Assembly: GCF_012295525.1 (NCBI RefSeq)
Contig: NZ_CP051167.1
Location: 2,480,001 to 2,544,000 of the forward strand
DNA length: 64,000 bases
Origin: Oxynema aestuarii AP17
GTDB taxonomy: Bacteria; Cyanobacteriota; Cyanobacteriia; Cyanobacteriales; Laspinemataceae
Direction: 5' to 3'
This document shows positions 8,559 through 18,648 of the stretch, one piece after another. Under the pieces are notes generated by a model, which did not search any database, had not been told where the DNA came from, and saw only the letters and a program-made list of their open reading frames with translations. The position numbers were made by a program, and so were the translations under genes. The stretch's first letter is position 1. The number at the start of each line of letters is the position of its first letter.

Positions 8559-8921
8559 AGAATTTTACGATCGCTCTACAGCATCGACAAGCCGCCGCCA
8601 AAGCCCGTTATCAGTTTTCAACTTCCGGTAGGACTTCGCTCGTTTAGATTCCCAGAGAAGGCGAACCTGTTTTTAACCCTTTACCGAGAAGTATGCCGAC
8701 AAATCCTAGCACGGCCAGCTCCTCTTTTTCTAGCGCCTTTTCTAGAGCCTTCGATAGTTTCCGCGATCGATCGCCCCAAAAGACTGACGGGGGATATCCT
8801 CAGCGCGATCGCGTCGGACGGGATACCCACGCTTCGCTCTCGACGCGATCGCTTTGGTTTGAACCGCGATTGAAAATCGATGCACCCCCAGTGGAAACCC
8901 GCAAAAGCGGCGATCGCAACT
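8559..8921. other. Spacer between mltG and yqeG
   Basis: 363 bases with several GATCG-rich segments. Open frames on both strands are without plausible start sites or family features. I see nothing functional beyond a possible promoter for yqeG. Confidence 0.4.
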
Positions 8922-10004
8922 CTATTGAGAATCCCGCTCGTTCCAGATTTCAGCTTGCGCCGCTTCGTGTTCTGCCAGAGTGCGGCTGAAAACGTGGGTA
9001 CCGTCGTAACGGGCGACAAAATACAAGTAATCCGTCGCTTCCGGGGATAAAGTCGCTTCCAGACTGGGCAATCCCGGGGAGCCGATCGGGGTGGGAGGCA
9101 GTCCGGCGTTGATATAAGTATTATACGGGGACGGAGTGGCAACTTCTTCGTAAGTCAAGGGGCGATCGGCAGTTTGAGTCAGACCCAAACCGTATTCCAC
9201 CGTCGGATCGGCGCCGAGGGGTATTCCTTCTGTCAAGCGGTTGTGAAAGACCCCGGAAATGAGCCTTCGCTCTTCACTAATCACCGCTTCTCGTTCGACA
9301 ATACTCGCCAAAGTCACCCAGTCGAGCAAGGAGAGATCCGCGTCCCCAGCTTGTTGCTCGTATACGGGTAAGGCGACCACTTCAAACTGGCCGATCATTT
9401 GGCCGATCGCCGATTCCGCATCGAGGCGATCGCTCCTCAATAAATACGTATCCGGGTAGAGAAACCCTTCTACATGGGGTAAATCTTTCGGTAACCAAGG
9501 AAACAGGTCGTAAGGGACATTTTTCGTCGCTTCGATAAAGGTTTCAGCTTTGAAAAAACCCCGATCCTCGAAATATTCCGCCATGTCCTCGATCGTCCAG
9601 CCTTCCGGAATCGTATAACTGAGTTTGAGAACATCCCCCGACCAAATTTTTGCCGCAATTTCTGTCATCGGTTCGGTGGGGTTAATTTCATAACTCCCCA
9701 CTTGAAATCCACCGCCACCCTTTGTCAAACTCAACCAGCGAGCCCAAACATTCCATGCTTGAGTCGAACGGATCAAGCCTTCGGCCTCCAGGGTAGCGCC
9801 AATCTCTTGCCCGGTCGAGCCTGTTTTGACTTCGATCACTTTAGCGGGGGGGCTTTCGGCTTCCGATTCGATGGTTTTGGGATCGATCGCCGGAGCGCTG
9901 ACCCAACTCCACCACACCCAACCTTGCCATGCGAAAAAAACGGAAACGACAGGAAGCAGTCCCCAATAAAAGGACCATCTTGACTTGCGTCGAACGGCTT
10001 TCAT
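8922..10004 (-). CDS. mltG: Endolytic murein transglycosylase
   Basis: 360 residues. An N-terminal membrane anchor (about 11-33, FYWGLLPVVSVFFAWQGW) is followed by a LysM-like region (KTGSTGQEIGATLEAEGLI) and the YceG domain with YTIPEGWTIEDMA, HVEGFLYPDTY, LASIVEREAV (catalytic Glu), IPLGADPTVEYGL and YNTYINAGLPPTPI. MltG cuts nascent peptidoglycan strands at the outer face of the inner membrane and so limits glycan length. Length and motifs are complete. The DUF3727 gene lies upstream on the same strand, a pairing I recall from many cyanobacteria. Confidence 0.95.
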   Translation of the reverse strand: MKAVRRKSRWSFYWGLLPVVSVFFAWQGWVWWSWVSAPAIDPKTIESEAESPPAKVIEVKTGSTGQEIGATLEAEGLIRSTQAWNVWARWLSLTKGGGGFQVGSYEINPTEPMTEIAAKIWSGDVLKLSYTIPEGWTIEDMAEYFEDRGFFKAETFIEATKNVPYDLFPWLPKDLPHVEGFLYPDTYLLRSDRLDAESAIGQMIGQFEVVALPVYEQQAGDADLSLLDWVTLASIVEREAVISEERRLISGVFHNRLTEGIPLGADPTVEYGLGLTQTADRPLTYEEVATPSPYNTYINAGLPPTPIGSPGLPSLEATLSPEATDYLYFVARYDGTHVFSRTLAEHEAAQAEIWNERDSQ

Positions 10005-10232
10005 CCTGAATCTTTCCTAACTATGGATCTTCTTAACTAAAGATATCTCAGATTCTAATAAGCTTTTTGCGGGATCGCCCCGTCCGCCAAACCGATCGGG
10101 GCTACGGCGCAGCCGTCCCTTCGCGAACGCAGTTTTAGCGGCGATCCCCGATGGGTCTCAAGGCATTGCAGCGATACAACTGAGGGGGAGGAGATCGCGG
10201 CGATCGTCTGAAAACAACTTGAAAACAACACC

Positions 10233-10826
10233 TTAGTCGGATTCGTCAAATAGACGATCTTCTAACATTCCTTCCAGAGAAGGCAGTAGGGGTTCGAGTT
10301 CGTCTAATTCCTCTTGAGAAAGCAATTCTGGCTCGCCAGCATCGTTGACCCGCGCCAGAATAAATACGGGATCGAGAGGGGTATAAATGGCGTATTCTTC
10401 CTCTTCATCGTAGAAACTGGCTAGCCATTGCAATTCTTCGTAATCTTCCCGCGCATCTGCTGGAGGTTCCGCTTCTTCGTCATTCCAATCTTCCTCGGAA
10501 AAATCGGGTAGTTCCCCCGCGACCGTCAGCACGATCGCCGTTCGTTGTAAGGTCAAATTTTGTTCGGCGAGAACCGCTTTGGCGGTTTCAAAAATCTTAT
10601 CGACGCGATCGTCATCCACCGGAATCGGTTCTTCGTCTTCGTCTTCAGCTTGCCAGGTAAAAATTTCTACGGGAGACTCGACGGGCATCAGTAAAACATA
10701 ATCTTGACCGTTGAGTTCAAAAGAATGCTCGACATAGCAAGAAAGGGAACGACCGAACTCGTCGTGGAGGATGACGGAATCATCGCGGGCTTGTCCGTTT
10801 TCTTGAGGGGATTCTGATGGGAACAT
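10233..10826 (-). CDS. DUF3727 family protein
   Basis: 197 residues, strongly acidic. The first part, DSVILHDEFGRSLSCYVEHS followed by YVLLMPVESPVEIFTW, resembles the DUF1292/DUF3727 type, and the second part contains YAIYTPLDPVFILARVND. No signal or membrane segment. Function unknown; it is conserved in cyanobacteria and plant plastids and is commonly next to mltG, as here (228 bases upstream of it). The ATG start is supported by homology to the DEFGRSL block. Confidence 0.85.
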   Translation of the reverse strand: MFPSESPQENGQARDDSVILHDEFGRSLSCYVEHSFELNGQDYVLLMPVESPVEIFTWQAEDEDEEPIPVDDDRVDKIFETAKAVLAEQNLTLQRTAIVLTVAGELPDFSEEDWNDEEAEPPADAREDYEELQWLASFYDEEEEYAIYTPLDPVFILARVNDAGEPELLSQEELDELEPLLPSLEGMLEDRLFDESD

Positions 10827-11398
10827 GATAGATAGTTGGGAGAGTTAAATCGATACCTTGGGTGTTGGAGAACGGCGACCCCCCCGGCTTGACCCCCAAT
10901 CCTCGCCAAAGGCCCGTGACGTAGATAGCGGGTTGGCTGGGGCTAGCCGAGCTTCATGGCAACACCAGAATATCACGGCTCAACAAATAATAATGTTTCA
11001 ATCCTGGTTCCGGGATTAAGATCGCTCCGGCGGCTCCTGTTTGAGGGGGCGATCGCCGCCGAGGGTGCCGTCCTCGTCGGGGGAGTCCGTCGCGATCGCC
11101 GTGTCCCCGTGCCAAAATCTCTGAATTATAGCAATTTTTAGCTACCAAAACCTCCGCAAAAGAGCGTTATTTCGAGTCTGATTTTCGTTCAATTCGATCC
11201 GGACAAGCGAATTCAAATCGCGTAATTGTGAATTACCTTGGCTACAGTAACTGCTCTCATATCGGCGTAGCGCGATCGCGCGATCGCTTACCCTACAATT
11301 CTCCTCTGTTGAAGGTTTCGATCGCTGTGGCAATAGAGCTTTAAATTCCGTCTTGATACAGTTGGCTTCGATGTTACCTTAACGAACGATCTTTAAAT
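10827..11398. other. Divergent intergenic region
   Basis: 572 bases between the DUF3727 gene (minus) and the RodZ-like gene (plus), so it must hold both promoters. A 61-codon open frame at 10956-11141 has no ribosome-binding site or recognisable product. No further feature seen. Confidence 0.45.
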
Positions 11399-12487
11399 AT
11401 GGTACTGGAATCTCCGCCGCTTTCCTCATTTGAACCCGCTCAACAACAACTGATGTTTGTGCTAGAGCGCATTGAACGCGAACTGTTTAATTCTGATGCT
11501 TATCGAACGGCACTGACTTGCTTACAAAAAGGACTTGGAGATGCAGCAGAAGGTTCCCAAAAATTGCTCAAAGCGGTCGGAAGAGAAGCAATTCGCTTAG
11601 CCCTTCAACAATTGCTGATTTATTTTAAAGAGACGCGAGCGGCAGCATCTGTCAATACACCCGTCAACCCATTTGATAACGAATCCAATAGCTCGAATCA
11701 TCCGCAGATCGGGAGTTCGCCCTTCGAGCGAGAGGACGATAAAACTGCCGCCCGAGAAACGTACCATCCGATCGATGCGAGCGAATCTGGCAATCCCTGG
11801 GGTCCCAATTCAAACCGAATAGAAGCGAAAAGATCGCCGTCCCTAGGAGAAAAGTTCGGGCGGGGATTCAACTCCGGACCGACCGGGCGATCGCCGAAAA
11901 AACGTAACCGAAAACTTACGGCTGCCGAACTCCAAGCTCAAGCCCAAATGCGCTGGGAAAATTCCGTGCAACAAATCGGCACTCAACTGAAACAAGCCCG
12001 CGAACAACGATTTCTCTCAATCGAGCAATTACACCAAAAAACCCTCGTTCCCTGTCGTCATATTCGAGCGATCGAACAGGGGGATTTTGCGTCTCTACCC
12101 GAAGAAGTCTTTATTCGCAGCTTCATTCATAAAATTGCCGACGAAGTGGGTTTAGATGGAGAGAGTTTGGCGGATTCTTTGGCTCGCGCCCCTCAACCGC
12201 TCCAGAAAGTCTCCTCTGTAGGGGGCGGACTGTCTGGAGTCGGATTCGAGATCCGTCCGCTTCATTTATACTTAGGATACACTGCCTTGATGGCCAGTGC
12301 GATCGGTGGGCTGGCGTGGATGCAAGAACAAGCCCAATCCGAATCCCCCGTAGAAACCGATCCGGTGTTGACTTCCCCCTCCTCCGACCCCGAAACGATT
12401 CGGGAGTCAAGCCATACCCCCGGATTGAAGGGCGGCGATCGCCACGTTTCCATAGGTGGCGATATCGCCCCTCCCGAAGTCTTTTAG
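11399..12487 (+). CDS. RodZ-like protein with helix-turn-helix and membrane anchor
   Basis: 362 residues. The first 85 residues are a helical region (LIYFKETRAAA). A charged linker follows, then a Cro/RodZ-type HTH (about 195-260: IGTQLKQAREQRFLSIEQLHQ, EEVFIRSFIHKIADEVGLD). One membrane helix lies at about 285-305 (YLGYTALMASAIGGLAWM) with a short Ser/Pro-rich tail. In RodZ the HTH binds MreB and the protein guides cell shape; this one has an extra N-terminal region and a short periplasmic part, so it could also be a membrane-bound regulator. Its stop overlaps the stop of the convergent PstS-like gene by four bases. Confidence 0.7.
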   Translation: MVLESPPLSSFEPAQQQLMFVLERIERELFNSDAYRTALTCLQKGLGDAAEGSQKLLKAVGREAIRLALQQLLIYFKETRAAASVNTPVNPFDNESNSSNHPQIGSSPFEREDDKTAARETYHPIDASESGNPWGPNSNRIEAKRSPSLGEKFGRGFNSGPTGRSPKKRNRKLTAAELQAQAQMRWENSVQQIGTQLKQAREQRFLSIEQLHQKTLVPCRHIRAIEQGDFASLPEEVFIRSFIHKIADEVGLDGESLADSLARAPQPLQKVSSVGGGLSGVGFEIRPLHLYLGYTALMASAIGGLAWMQEQAQSESPVETDPVLTSPSSDPETIRESSHTPGLKGGDRHVSIGGDIAPPEVF

Positions 12488-13425
12488 TCACTCGCCAACA
12501 TCGCTTGCTGTCCTTCCGGGGAAGTGGCATAGCCTAAAAATGCTTTAACGACATCGTTGGGCGGGTTTTGATAAACGTAATAGAGAATTCTTTGAAACGG
12601 ATAGTTTTCCGCTTGTGGCGTCAAGCCATTAATCGGGACGCTGCGGACTGTTTGCTGGTTGGCAACTTGAGCGTAAGTTGCATAACCGACTCCATTGCGG
12701 TCTAATTCTCGTAATAAAGGGGTGGTTGCGTCTCGTTCCATCGTGGTAATGTTCGGGGTGCTGCCGAAGTTACCGCCGTTGAGAACGATCTCTTTAAACG
12801 CTTGGTGAGTGCCACTTACAGGCGGACGGTTGATGACGCGGATCGTACCCGGCGGACCGCCAACTGCGGACCAATCGGTAATTTCTCCTTGGAATATCCC
12901 TCTGACTTGGTCGGGGGTCAAGCTAGCGGTGAAGGGATTGTTGAGACCGACGACGATCGCGATCCGGTCCGAGGCGATCGCCACCGCCGCCAAACCCCGG
13001 CCTGCTTCCTCTGCCGTCAGAGGGCGCGAAATCGCTGCAATATCGCTGTTTCCGGCGATTAATGCTTGCAAACCGCGATCGGAGCCGTTGGCCGTCGTCG
13101 ATACCTGAGTCCCGGGGAATTTCGCCTCAAACCCCCGTTTGAGATTTTGGTTAATGGTGACCATACTGGTCGAACCGTCAATATCCACCACGGTTCCCGC
13201 CGGAACGGAGGAGGGGGCGCTAAAACCAGTGGGGGCGTTGCCACTGCCGGGAATGGGGGCAGATGGCGGTGTGGCGGGCGGTGGGGCATTCGGGGCTTGA
13301 GCCTCGGAAGAAACGTTTCCGGATATGCTGCTTTGCTGTCGGGTAAAGAACCAGTAGCCTCCGGCAGCGAGAATCAGGAAAATAACGATAAAAATAATGG
13401 CTGGCGGTCCACTTTTTTGAGCCAC
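12484..13425 (-). CDS. PstS-like periplasmic substrate-binding protein
   Basis: 313 residues if started at the GTG at 13425, just before AQKSGPPAIIFIVIFLILAAG. The open frame continues 84 codons upstream, but that part has no protein-like features. A membrane anchor (about 8-27) is followed by a Pro/Ala-rich linker and a type II binding-protein domain: VVDIDGSTSM, ANGSDRGLQALIAGNSDIA, GIFQGEITDWSAVGG, NRPPVSGTHQAF. These are phosphate-binding (PstS/PBP-like) signatures. No pst transporter genes are adjacent, so it may sense rather than import phosphate; that is inference. Confidence 0.8.
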   Translation of the reverse strand: MAQKSGPPAIIFIVIFLILAAGGYWFFTRQQSSISGNVSSEAQAPNAPPPATPPSAPIPGSGNAPTGFSAPSSVPAGTVVDIDGSTSMVTINQNLKRGFEAKFPGTQVSTTANGSDRGLQALIAGNSDIAAISRPLTAEEAGRGLAAVAIASDRIAIVVGLNNPFTASLTPDQVRGIFQGEITDWSAVGGPPGTIRVINRPPVSGTHQAFKEIVLNGGNFGSTPNITTMERDATTPLLRELDRNGVGYATYAQVANQQTVRSVPINGLTPQAENYPFQRILYYVYQNPPNDVVKAFLGYATSPEGQQAMLASD

Positions 13426-13660
13426 GATCGGATACCAAAAAAGATTACTAAAGAAGGTTGGTGCAAATGGGCGATCGCCCGCAGTCGAATCGAGTAATTT
13501 CGATCGCAAGTGTACCTTAAACTCTTCCAGTTGCAGGCGATCGCCCCTAAAAAATGACCTAAAATCAGGATCGCAAAAAAAAGAGGCGGGCGCCATGGCC
13601 ACCTCATCGACAGTTTCTACATTATTTTGAATGTTGGCAATCCCATCGGGCGATCGGGTT

Positions 13661-14755
13661 TCAGCCGATCCCCTCAATCACGGGATGGAAATAAAACGCC
13701 AATCCCAAAACCAAATAAGTCGCCAGCAGTAACGTTCCTTCCAGCCAATCCGAACGTCCGTCCGAACTGACGGAATTTGCAATTAAGACCGCCACCGCCA
13801 CCGCCACCAACTCAAACGGATTGAAATTTAAATCCATCGGTTGACCCATCACCCAACCCGCCAGAACCAGTACCGGGGCGACAAACAGGGCAATTTGCAA
13901 ACTCGATCCCATCGCTACGGAAAGGGAAAGATCCATTTTGTTTTTCGTCGCCACCGTAACCGCCGTGGCGTGTTCCGCCGCGTTACCGACGATGGGAACG
14001 ACGATGACTCCGGTAAACAAGGCGGTCAGACCTAACATCGAGGTCGCTTCTTCGAGAGAACTGACCAATAATTCCGATTCGACGGCGACGAAGAGGGTGC
14101 AGGCGAGCAGTACCCCACTCCACAGCAACACGTTAGGTTGGTGTCCCGTTTCGCCTTCTTCAGACTCGTTTTCCGCTTCGCCGACCTCGCACAAATAGGC
14201 GTGGGTTTTCATCGAAAATAACAAGGTGAGTCCGTAAACGAGGATCAACACGATCGCCACTCCCGCAGAGAGTTGCTGCATCGTGCTTTCTTCGATCCCT
14301 TGGGAGGTAAAGTCCACCGCCGTCGGCAGTAAAATGGCAATCACGGCTAAATTCATGGCCGATGCATTCATGCGGGCGACGACGGATTGAAATTCTTGCT
14401 CTTTGAAGCGCAATCCCCCCAAAAGCATCGATAAACCCATGACTAAGAGGAGGTTACCGATAATCGATCCGGTGATGCTGGCTTTGACGACATTGACCAA
14501 TCCGGCGTTGAGGGCGACCAGGGCGATAATTAATTCTGTAGCGTTGCCAAAGGTGGCATTGAGTAAGCCGCCGAGGTTGGGTCCGACGACGACGGCAATT
14601 TCTTCGGTGGCGGTTCCCATCCACGCCGCCAGGGGAACGATCCCCAAGCAGGCGGTGAGGAAGATCGGCAAGGCTCCCCATTCGAGGAAGTGTCCCGCGA
14701 TGGAAATGGGAACAAAGACCAGTAAGCCAATGAAAATCAGATTTTTGACTGACAT
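13661..14755 (-). CDS. cax: Calcium/proton exchanger
   Basis: 364 residues with about eleven hydrophobic segments. The two alpha-repeats of the CaCA superfamily are clear: GLLNATFGNATELIIAL (about 62-78) and GNAAEHATAV in the second half, both with the acidic residue needed for Ca2+ transport. An acidic loop (EVGEAENESEEGE) separates the halves. It exports Ca2+ in exchange for H+ across the plasma or thylakoid membrane. Full length with ATG start. Upstream is a 556-base region shared with the divergent GH57 gene. Confidence 0.94.
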   Translation of the reverse strand: MSVKNLIFIGLLVFVPISIAGHFLEWGALPIFLTACLGIVPLAAWMGTATEEIAVVVGPNLGGLLNATFGNATELIIALVALNAGLVNVVKASITGSIIGNLLLVMGLSMLLGGLRFKEQEFQSVVARMNASAMNLAVIAILLPTAVDFTSQGIEESTMQQLSAGVAIVLILVYGLTLLFSMKTHAYLCEVGEAENESEEGETGHQPNVLLWSGVLLACTLFVAVESELLVSSLEEATSMLGLTALFTGVIVVPIVGNAAEHATAVTVATKNKMDLSLSVAMGSSLQIALFVAPVLVLAGWVMGQPMDLNFNPFELVAVAVAVLIANSVSSDGRSDWLEGTLLLATYLVLGLAFYFHPVIEGIG

Positions 14756-15311
14756 TAGGGTGGGTAAAGTCTCGTGAATCTGCTAAACGTCTCCAGACTA
14801 GCGGATCTTCTCGGAAAACAGGAGCCTATCCGGGACGGAAGCGGTACGAGGCGATCGCCGCTCCGATGGGCGTTACGTTAAAAAAGTAGATAAGAAATCT
14901 GTATTTAAAGTTACAAAATAGCGGATTTATTTGGAAATTTATATTAAATTTTTATATCAAACTATTAACTTAATAAAGGGATCGTCCATACTTTTTAATT
15001 AAATCTGTTATGTTGCTGTTAGTAGAAAGATTAGGAAAAGTTCGGTAAAAGCCTAATTTCGATGATGATGCCAGAGAGAATGCACCCCGAACGGAAGGGC
15101 GGAATCGACCGACGATCCATTACAGTTTTTGACAATCGACTTTGACAGCCAGATGGCGATCGCCGCCGGAGAACCCTCGCGACCGCTTCACTCACCCAAC
15201 GTCGTGCTGTCCTGCGTCCGTCTTCCAGGCGAGATCGAGCTGACCATGTTCGTACCTTGAGTCCTTTTGATTGTTCCGATATCTGTTCCTATCGTTTGAG
15301 TAACGATCGCC
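14756..15311. other. Divergent intergenic region, cax / GH57
   Basis: 556 bases between divergent genes. Bases 14880-15060 are strikingly AT-rich and probably hold the promoters. A 12-codon frame from the ATG at 15009 is too short to judge. No RNA gene recognised. Confidence 0.45.
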
Positions 15312-17978
15312 ATGACTTCGATTTCTGAAACGACCTCTACTTTAAACATTCCCATGTCCGAACCCACCACAACGGTCGTGCCAGAAGCGCCGACGGAGGA
15401 ATTGACCCCCGAAAGAGCGAAAACGGCCTATGGCATTTATGTCACCATCCACGGTCATTTTTACCAACCCCCTCGGGAAAACCCCTATCTCGACGCGATC
15501 GAACGCCAGCCGAGTGCGGCCCCCTTTCACGATTGGAACGAGCGCATCCATCACGAATGTTACCGACCCAACGCCTTCGCCCGGATTTTGAACGATCGCG
15601 GCGAAGTCGTCGGGATCGTCAATAACTACGAATATCTCAGCTTCAACATCGGGCCGACCCTGATGACTTGGCTCGAACGTTACGACAGCGAAGTTTACCA
15701 GGCGATCTTAGACGCCGACCGCAAAAGCGCCGAACGCCTAGACGGCCACGGAAACGCGATCGCCCAAGTCTACAATCACATCATCCTGCCCCTCGCCAAC
15801 GAGCGCGACAAATACACCCAAATCCGATGGGGCAAACAAGATTTTCGCTCCCGCTTCGGGCGCGATCCCGAGGGGATGTGGCTCGCAGAAACTGCGGTAG
15901 ATTATGCCACCCTCGAAGCCCTCGTCGCCGAAGGAATTCAATTTATCGTCCTGGCGCCGTCGCAAGCCCAACGCTGCCGACCGATCGCCGCCGAAGGCGA
16001 ACCGGAAACGGACTGGCACGAAGTCGGGGGCGGCCAAATCGATCCCACTCGTCCCTATCGCTGCTACTTACCGAGGGAAACCGAAGCGGGCGATTCTGCT
16101 GTGCAGACGCTGCGCGATCGCCCCTATATCGACATCTTCTTTTACGACGGCCCGATCTCCCGGGATATGGGCTTTAACGACGTGCTCAGTAGCTCCCATC
16201 ACCTCTGCGGGCGCCTCGGTTTGGCCGTTCACGGCGATCGCCGTCCCTCCCAACTGATCTCCGTCGCCACCGACGGCGAAACCTTCGGCCATCATAAATC
16301 CGGGACGGAAAAATGCTTGGCTTACGCCTTCACCTGCGAATTTCCCGAACGAGGCTGGACCGTCACCAACTTCGCCCACTACCTCAGCCTCAATCCGCCC
16401 ACCTGGGAAGTCGAACTCAAACCCGTCACCGCCTGGAGTTGCTCCCACGGGGTGGATCGCTGGCAGGACGACTGCGGTTGTGGGGGCGGCGGCGGATGGC
16501 ACCAAAAGTGGCGCCGTCCCCTCCGCGACGCCCTCGACTGGCTGCGCGACGAACTCAGCGAGATCTACGAACGCGAAGGCTGCCGCCTGTTGCGCGATCC
16601 CTGGCTGGCCCGGGACGAGTATATCGAGGTGATTCGCGATCGCGAGAGCGAAAATGTCGAAAATTTCCTCGCCCGCCATCAAACTCACTACCTCAATCCG
16701 GCCCAGCAGATCGACGCCCTGCGCCTGCTGGAAATGGAACGCCACACCCTGCTGATGTACACCAGTTGCGGCTGGTTTTTTGAAGAAATTTCTCGCCCGG
16801 AAGGGGTGCAAATCCTCCGTTACGCGGCGCGGGCGATCGAACTGGCGGCAGAAGTGGCGGGGGTTCAACTCGAACGCGAGTTCGTGCGTCGCCTCGAAAA
16901 AGCGCCGAGTAATGTAGACACCTTTAAAGACGGGGCAGGGGTTTACGAACAACTGGTGGTGACCGCACAAATTAGCTTAGAGCAAGTGGCGGCTCACTAT
17001 GCCATCAGCAGCCTGTTCGCCAGTTACAAGAACCAAGAACAAGTTTACTGCTACAGCATCCACCGCCGGGATTACGAGTTGCAACGCCTGGGATCGCTGA
17101 GTTTGGCGGTCGGTCAAATTCAGTTAGTATCGCAAATTACTCAAGAAAATCTCGATCTCGTCTTTGCTGTTTTACATCTAGGCAGTTGGGATTTTCACTG
17201 CTGCATTCAACCGTTTGTCGGACGGCGCAGTTACGTGCAGATGAAAGAACGCTTGTTCGGGACTCTGCAAGAAGCGAGCGCCGCTCATGCGATCTTGGTG
17301 ATGAATGAGTATTTCGATGGGAAATCGTTCAGTTTGCGCGATTTGTTTGCGGAAGAACGACACCGGATCGTCAAACTGCTCACCCAGGAAAATCTGTTGC
17401 GCCTCGATCAGCTTTACAACCAGGTGTATCGCGACAATTACGGCGTGATGATGGCGTTCCACCGCGACGAACTTACGGTCCCGAGGGAATTGCAAGTGGC
17501 GGCGGAAATTGCTTTGAGCAATCGCTGTTTGACCGTGGTGCGCGATTTGGAACAGGCGATGGGCGATCGCCTCACCTCGGACGGTCAAATCGCCAGCCTT
17601 TTAAACGAGTTACACGCGATCGCCACCGAAGCCAAACACATGCGCTGCCATCTGGAAGTACCGGAAGCTAAAATCGGCCTGGAACGGGCGATCGAGCGGT
17701 GTTTGCGCTATTTAATCCACGACGCCCAACCGGAAAAAATCGAGGCCGAACTGCTCAATTTACAACGGGCGATCGCCATCGGAGGGCAACTCAATATCGG
17801 CTTATCCTTAGCCCGCGCCCAAGAGTTATTTTTTAGCTGGATGCACGAGGAAGGACTCGCCCCCTACTTCGATCGCCTCGATCCGACCACCGCCGCCGCA
17901 CAATCGCGCGATTTATTGCGATCGTTGCTCGATCTCGGTCAAATGTTAGGGGTTGAAAGAGTGCGGGAGTTGAATTAG
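15312..17978 (+). CDS. Glycoside hydrolase family 57 protein (DUF3536)
   Basis: 888 residues. The GH57 domain begins VTIHGHFYQPPRENPYLDA (about 47-65). The nucleophile Glu lies in GMWLAETAVDY (about 190-200) and the acid/base Asp region in ATDGETFGHHKSGTE (about 319-333). The rest is the long DUF3536 helical part of this subfamily. GH57 enzymes act on alpha-glucans (amylase or branching activity); the specific reaction here is not known. A Cys/Gly-rich stretch DDCGCGGGGGWHQKW is typical of the subfamily. The first 45 residues are Thr/Pro/Glu-rich, and a start at the in-frame ATG 15354 is possible. Confidence 0.88.
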   Translation: MTSISETTSTLNIPMSEPTTTVVPEAPTEELTPERAKTAYGIYVTIHGHFYQPPRENPYLDAIERQPSAAPFHDWNERIHHECYRPNAFARILNDRGEVVGIVNNYEYLSFNIGPTLMTWLERYDSEVYQAILDADRKSAERLDGHGNAIAQVYNHIILPLANERDKYTQIRWGKQDFRSRFGRDPEGMWLAETAVDYATLEALVAEGIQFIVLAPSQAQRCRPIAAEGEPETDWHEVGGGQIDPTRPYRCYLPRETEAGDSAVQTLRDRPYIDIFFYDGPISRDMGFNDVLSSSHHLCGRLGLAVHGDRRPSQLISVATDGETFGHHKSGTEKCLAYAFTCEFPERGWTVTNFAHYLSLNPPTWEVELKPVTAWSCSHGVDRWQDDCGCGGGGGWHQKWRRPLRDALDWLRDELSEIYEREGCRLLRDPWLARDEYIEVIRDRESENVENFLARHQTHYLNPAQQIDALRLLEMERHTLLMYTSCGWFFEEISRPEGVQILRYAARAIELAAEVAGVQLEREFVRRLEKAPSNVDTFKDGAGVYEQLVVTAQISLEQVAAHYAISSLFASYKNQEQVYCYSIHRRDYELQRLGSLSLAVGQIQLVSQITQENLDLVFAVLHLGSWDFHCCIQPFVGRRSYVQMKERLFGTLQEASAAHAILVMNEYFDGKSFSLRDLFAEERHRIVKLLTQENLLRLDQLYNQVYRDNYGVMMAFHRDELTVPRELQVAAEIALSNRCLTVVRDLEQAMGDRLTSDGQIASLLNELHAIATEAKHMRCHLEVPEAKIGLERAIERCLRYLIHDAQPEKIEAELLNLQRAIAIGGQLNIGLSLARAQELFFSWMHEEGLAPYFDRLDPTTAAAQSRDLLRSLLDLGQMLGVERVRELN

Positions 17979-18105
17979 GAACTAGGAAGTAGGCAAGAGG
18001 GAAGAGGGAAGAAGTAAGAGGGAGGAAGGTGACTTGTTACAATTCCCCACTTCTTCCCTCAATCCATCCAAAATCTAAACTCCAAACTCTAAACTCTAAA
18101 ATTAA
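17979..18105. repeat. Purine-rich tract and TCTAAAC heptads
   Basis: Bases 17979-18031 are almost pure purine (GAGGGAAGAGGGAAG type), and 18071-18103 carry the heptads TCTAAAC/TCCAAAC. The pair is the same module as at 7911-8030, in the opposite orientation. Confidence 0.75.
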
Positions 18106-18141
18106 AATGGTCTCAATCGACCCTAAACCGAGCTTTGTCCG

Positions 18142-18570
18142 ATGAAAGCCTTCAATTTCAGCTTGATTTTCTTATTATGTTTGGCCTTAGTTTTGTTTTC
18201 TTTAGAAAATAGTCAACCGACGGCGATCGCGATCGTGCGAGGAGTGGAGGTGGAAGCGCCCCTAGCCGTCGAACTGATTTTCGCAATGGGAATCGGTGCG
18301 GTCTTAGTCTGGCTATTTGCCCTGTTATCCAAACTACAGAGATATTTAGAAGCTCGGCAGGATTTACGCGCCATCCGGCAGCGAGACGAACGGATCGAGC
18401 AGTTAGAACAAGACCTGCAAGCATTTCAACAAAATCAAAACAACGCACAAAACACGGAAACATTGGCATCGGAGAATACCCCGCAATTACTCCCCGCCGA
18501 AGAAGAAGCAGCATCCGACAACGCCAAACAAGAAGCGATCGCAGTGAAAAACATCGATCGTCCCGCGTGA
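18142..18570 (+). CDS. LapA family (DUF1049) membrane protein
   Basis: 142 residues. Two membrane helices (about 5-22 and 44-64) flank SLENSQPTAIAIV, the usual DUF1049/LapA pattern, followed by a cytoplasmic coiled coil (LRAIRQRDERIEQLEQDLQ) and a Glu/Ala-rich tail. In E. coli LapA helps assemble lipopolysaccharide with LapB; here only the membrane part is comparable. ATG start. scpA follows 78 bases downstream on the same strand. Confidence 0.8.
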   Translation: MKAFNFSLIFLLCLALVLFSLENSQPTAIAIVRGVEVEAPLAVELIFAMGIGAVLVWLFALLSKLQRYLEARQDLRAIRQRDERIEQLEQDLQAFQQNQNNAQNTETLASENTPQLLPAEEEAASDNAKQEAIAVKNIDRPA

Positions 18571-18648
18571 AGGAACAGGAGCGATCGCCACGGCTCCCGC
18601 CAGAAAAATCTAGAATGAAACAATGAGTTCTAGTTCAACCCGGAGATC

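Noticed and set aside
13426-13677. Upstream extension of the PstS-like frame into the cax gene
   Set aside because: The GTG at 13425 gives a standard anchor; the 84 extra residues are unlike the family and overlap the 3' end of cax.
16068-16970. 300-codon minus-strand frame opposite the GH57 gene
   Set aside because: The plus-strand frame carries the GH57 catalytic motifs; the opposite frame is a shadow.
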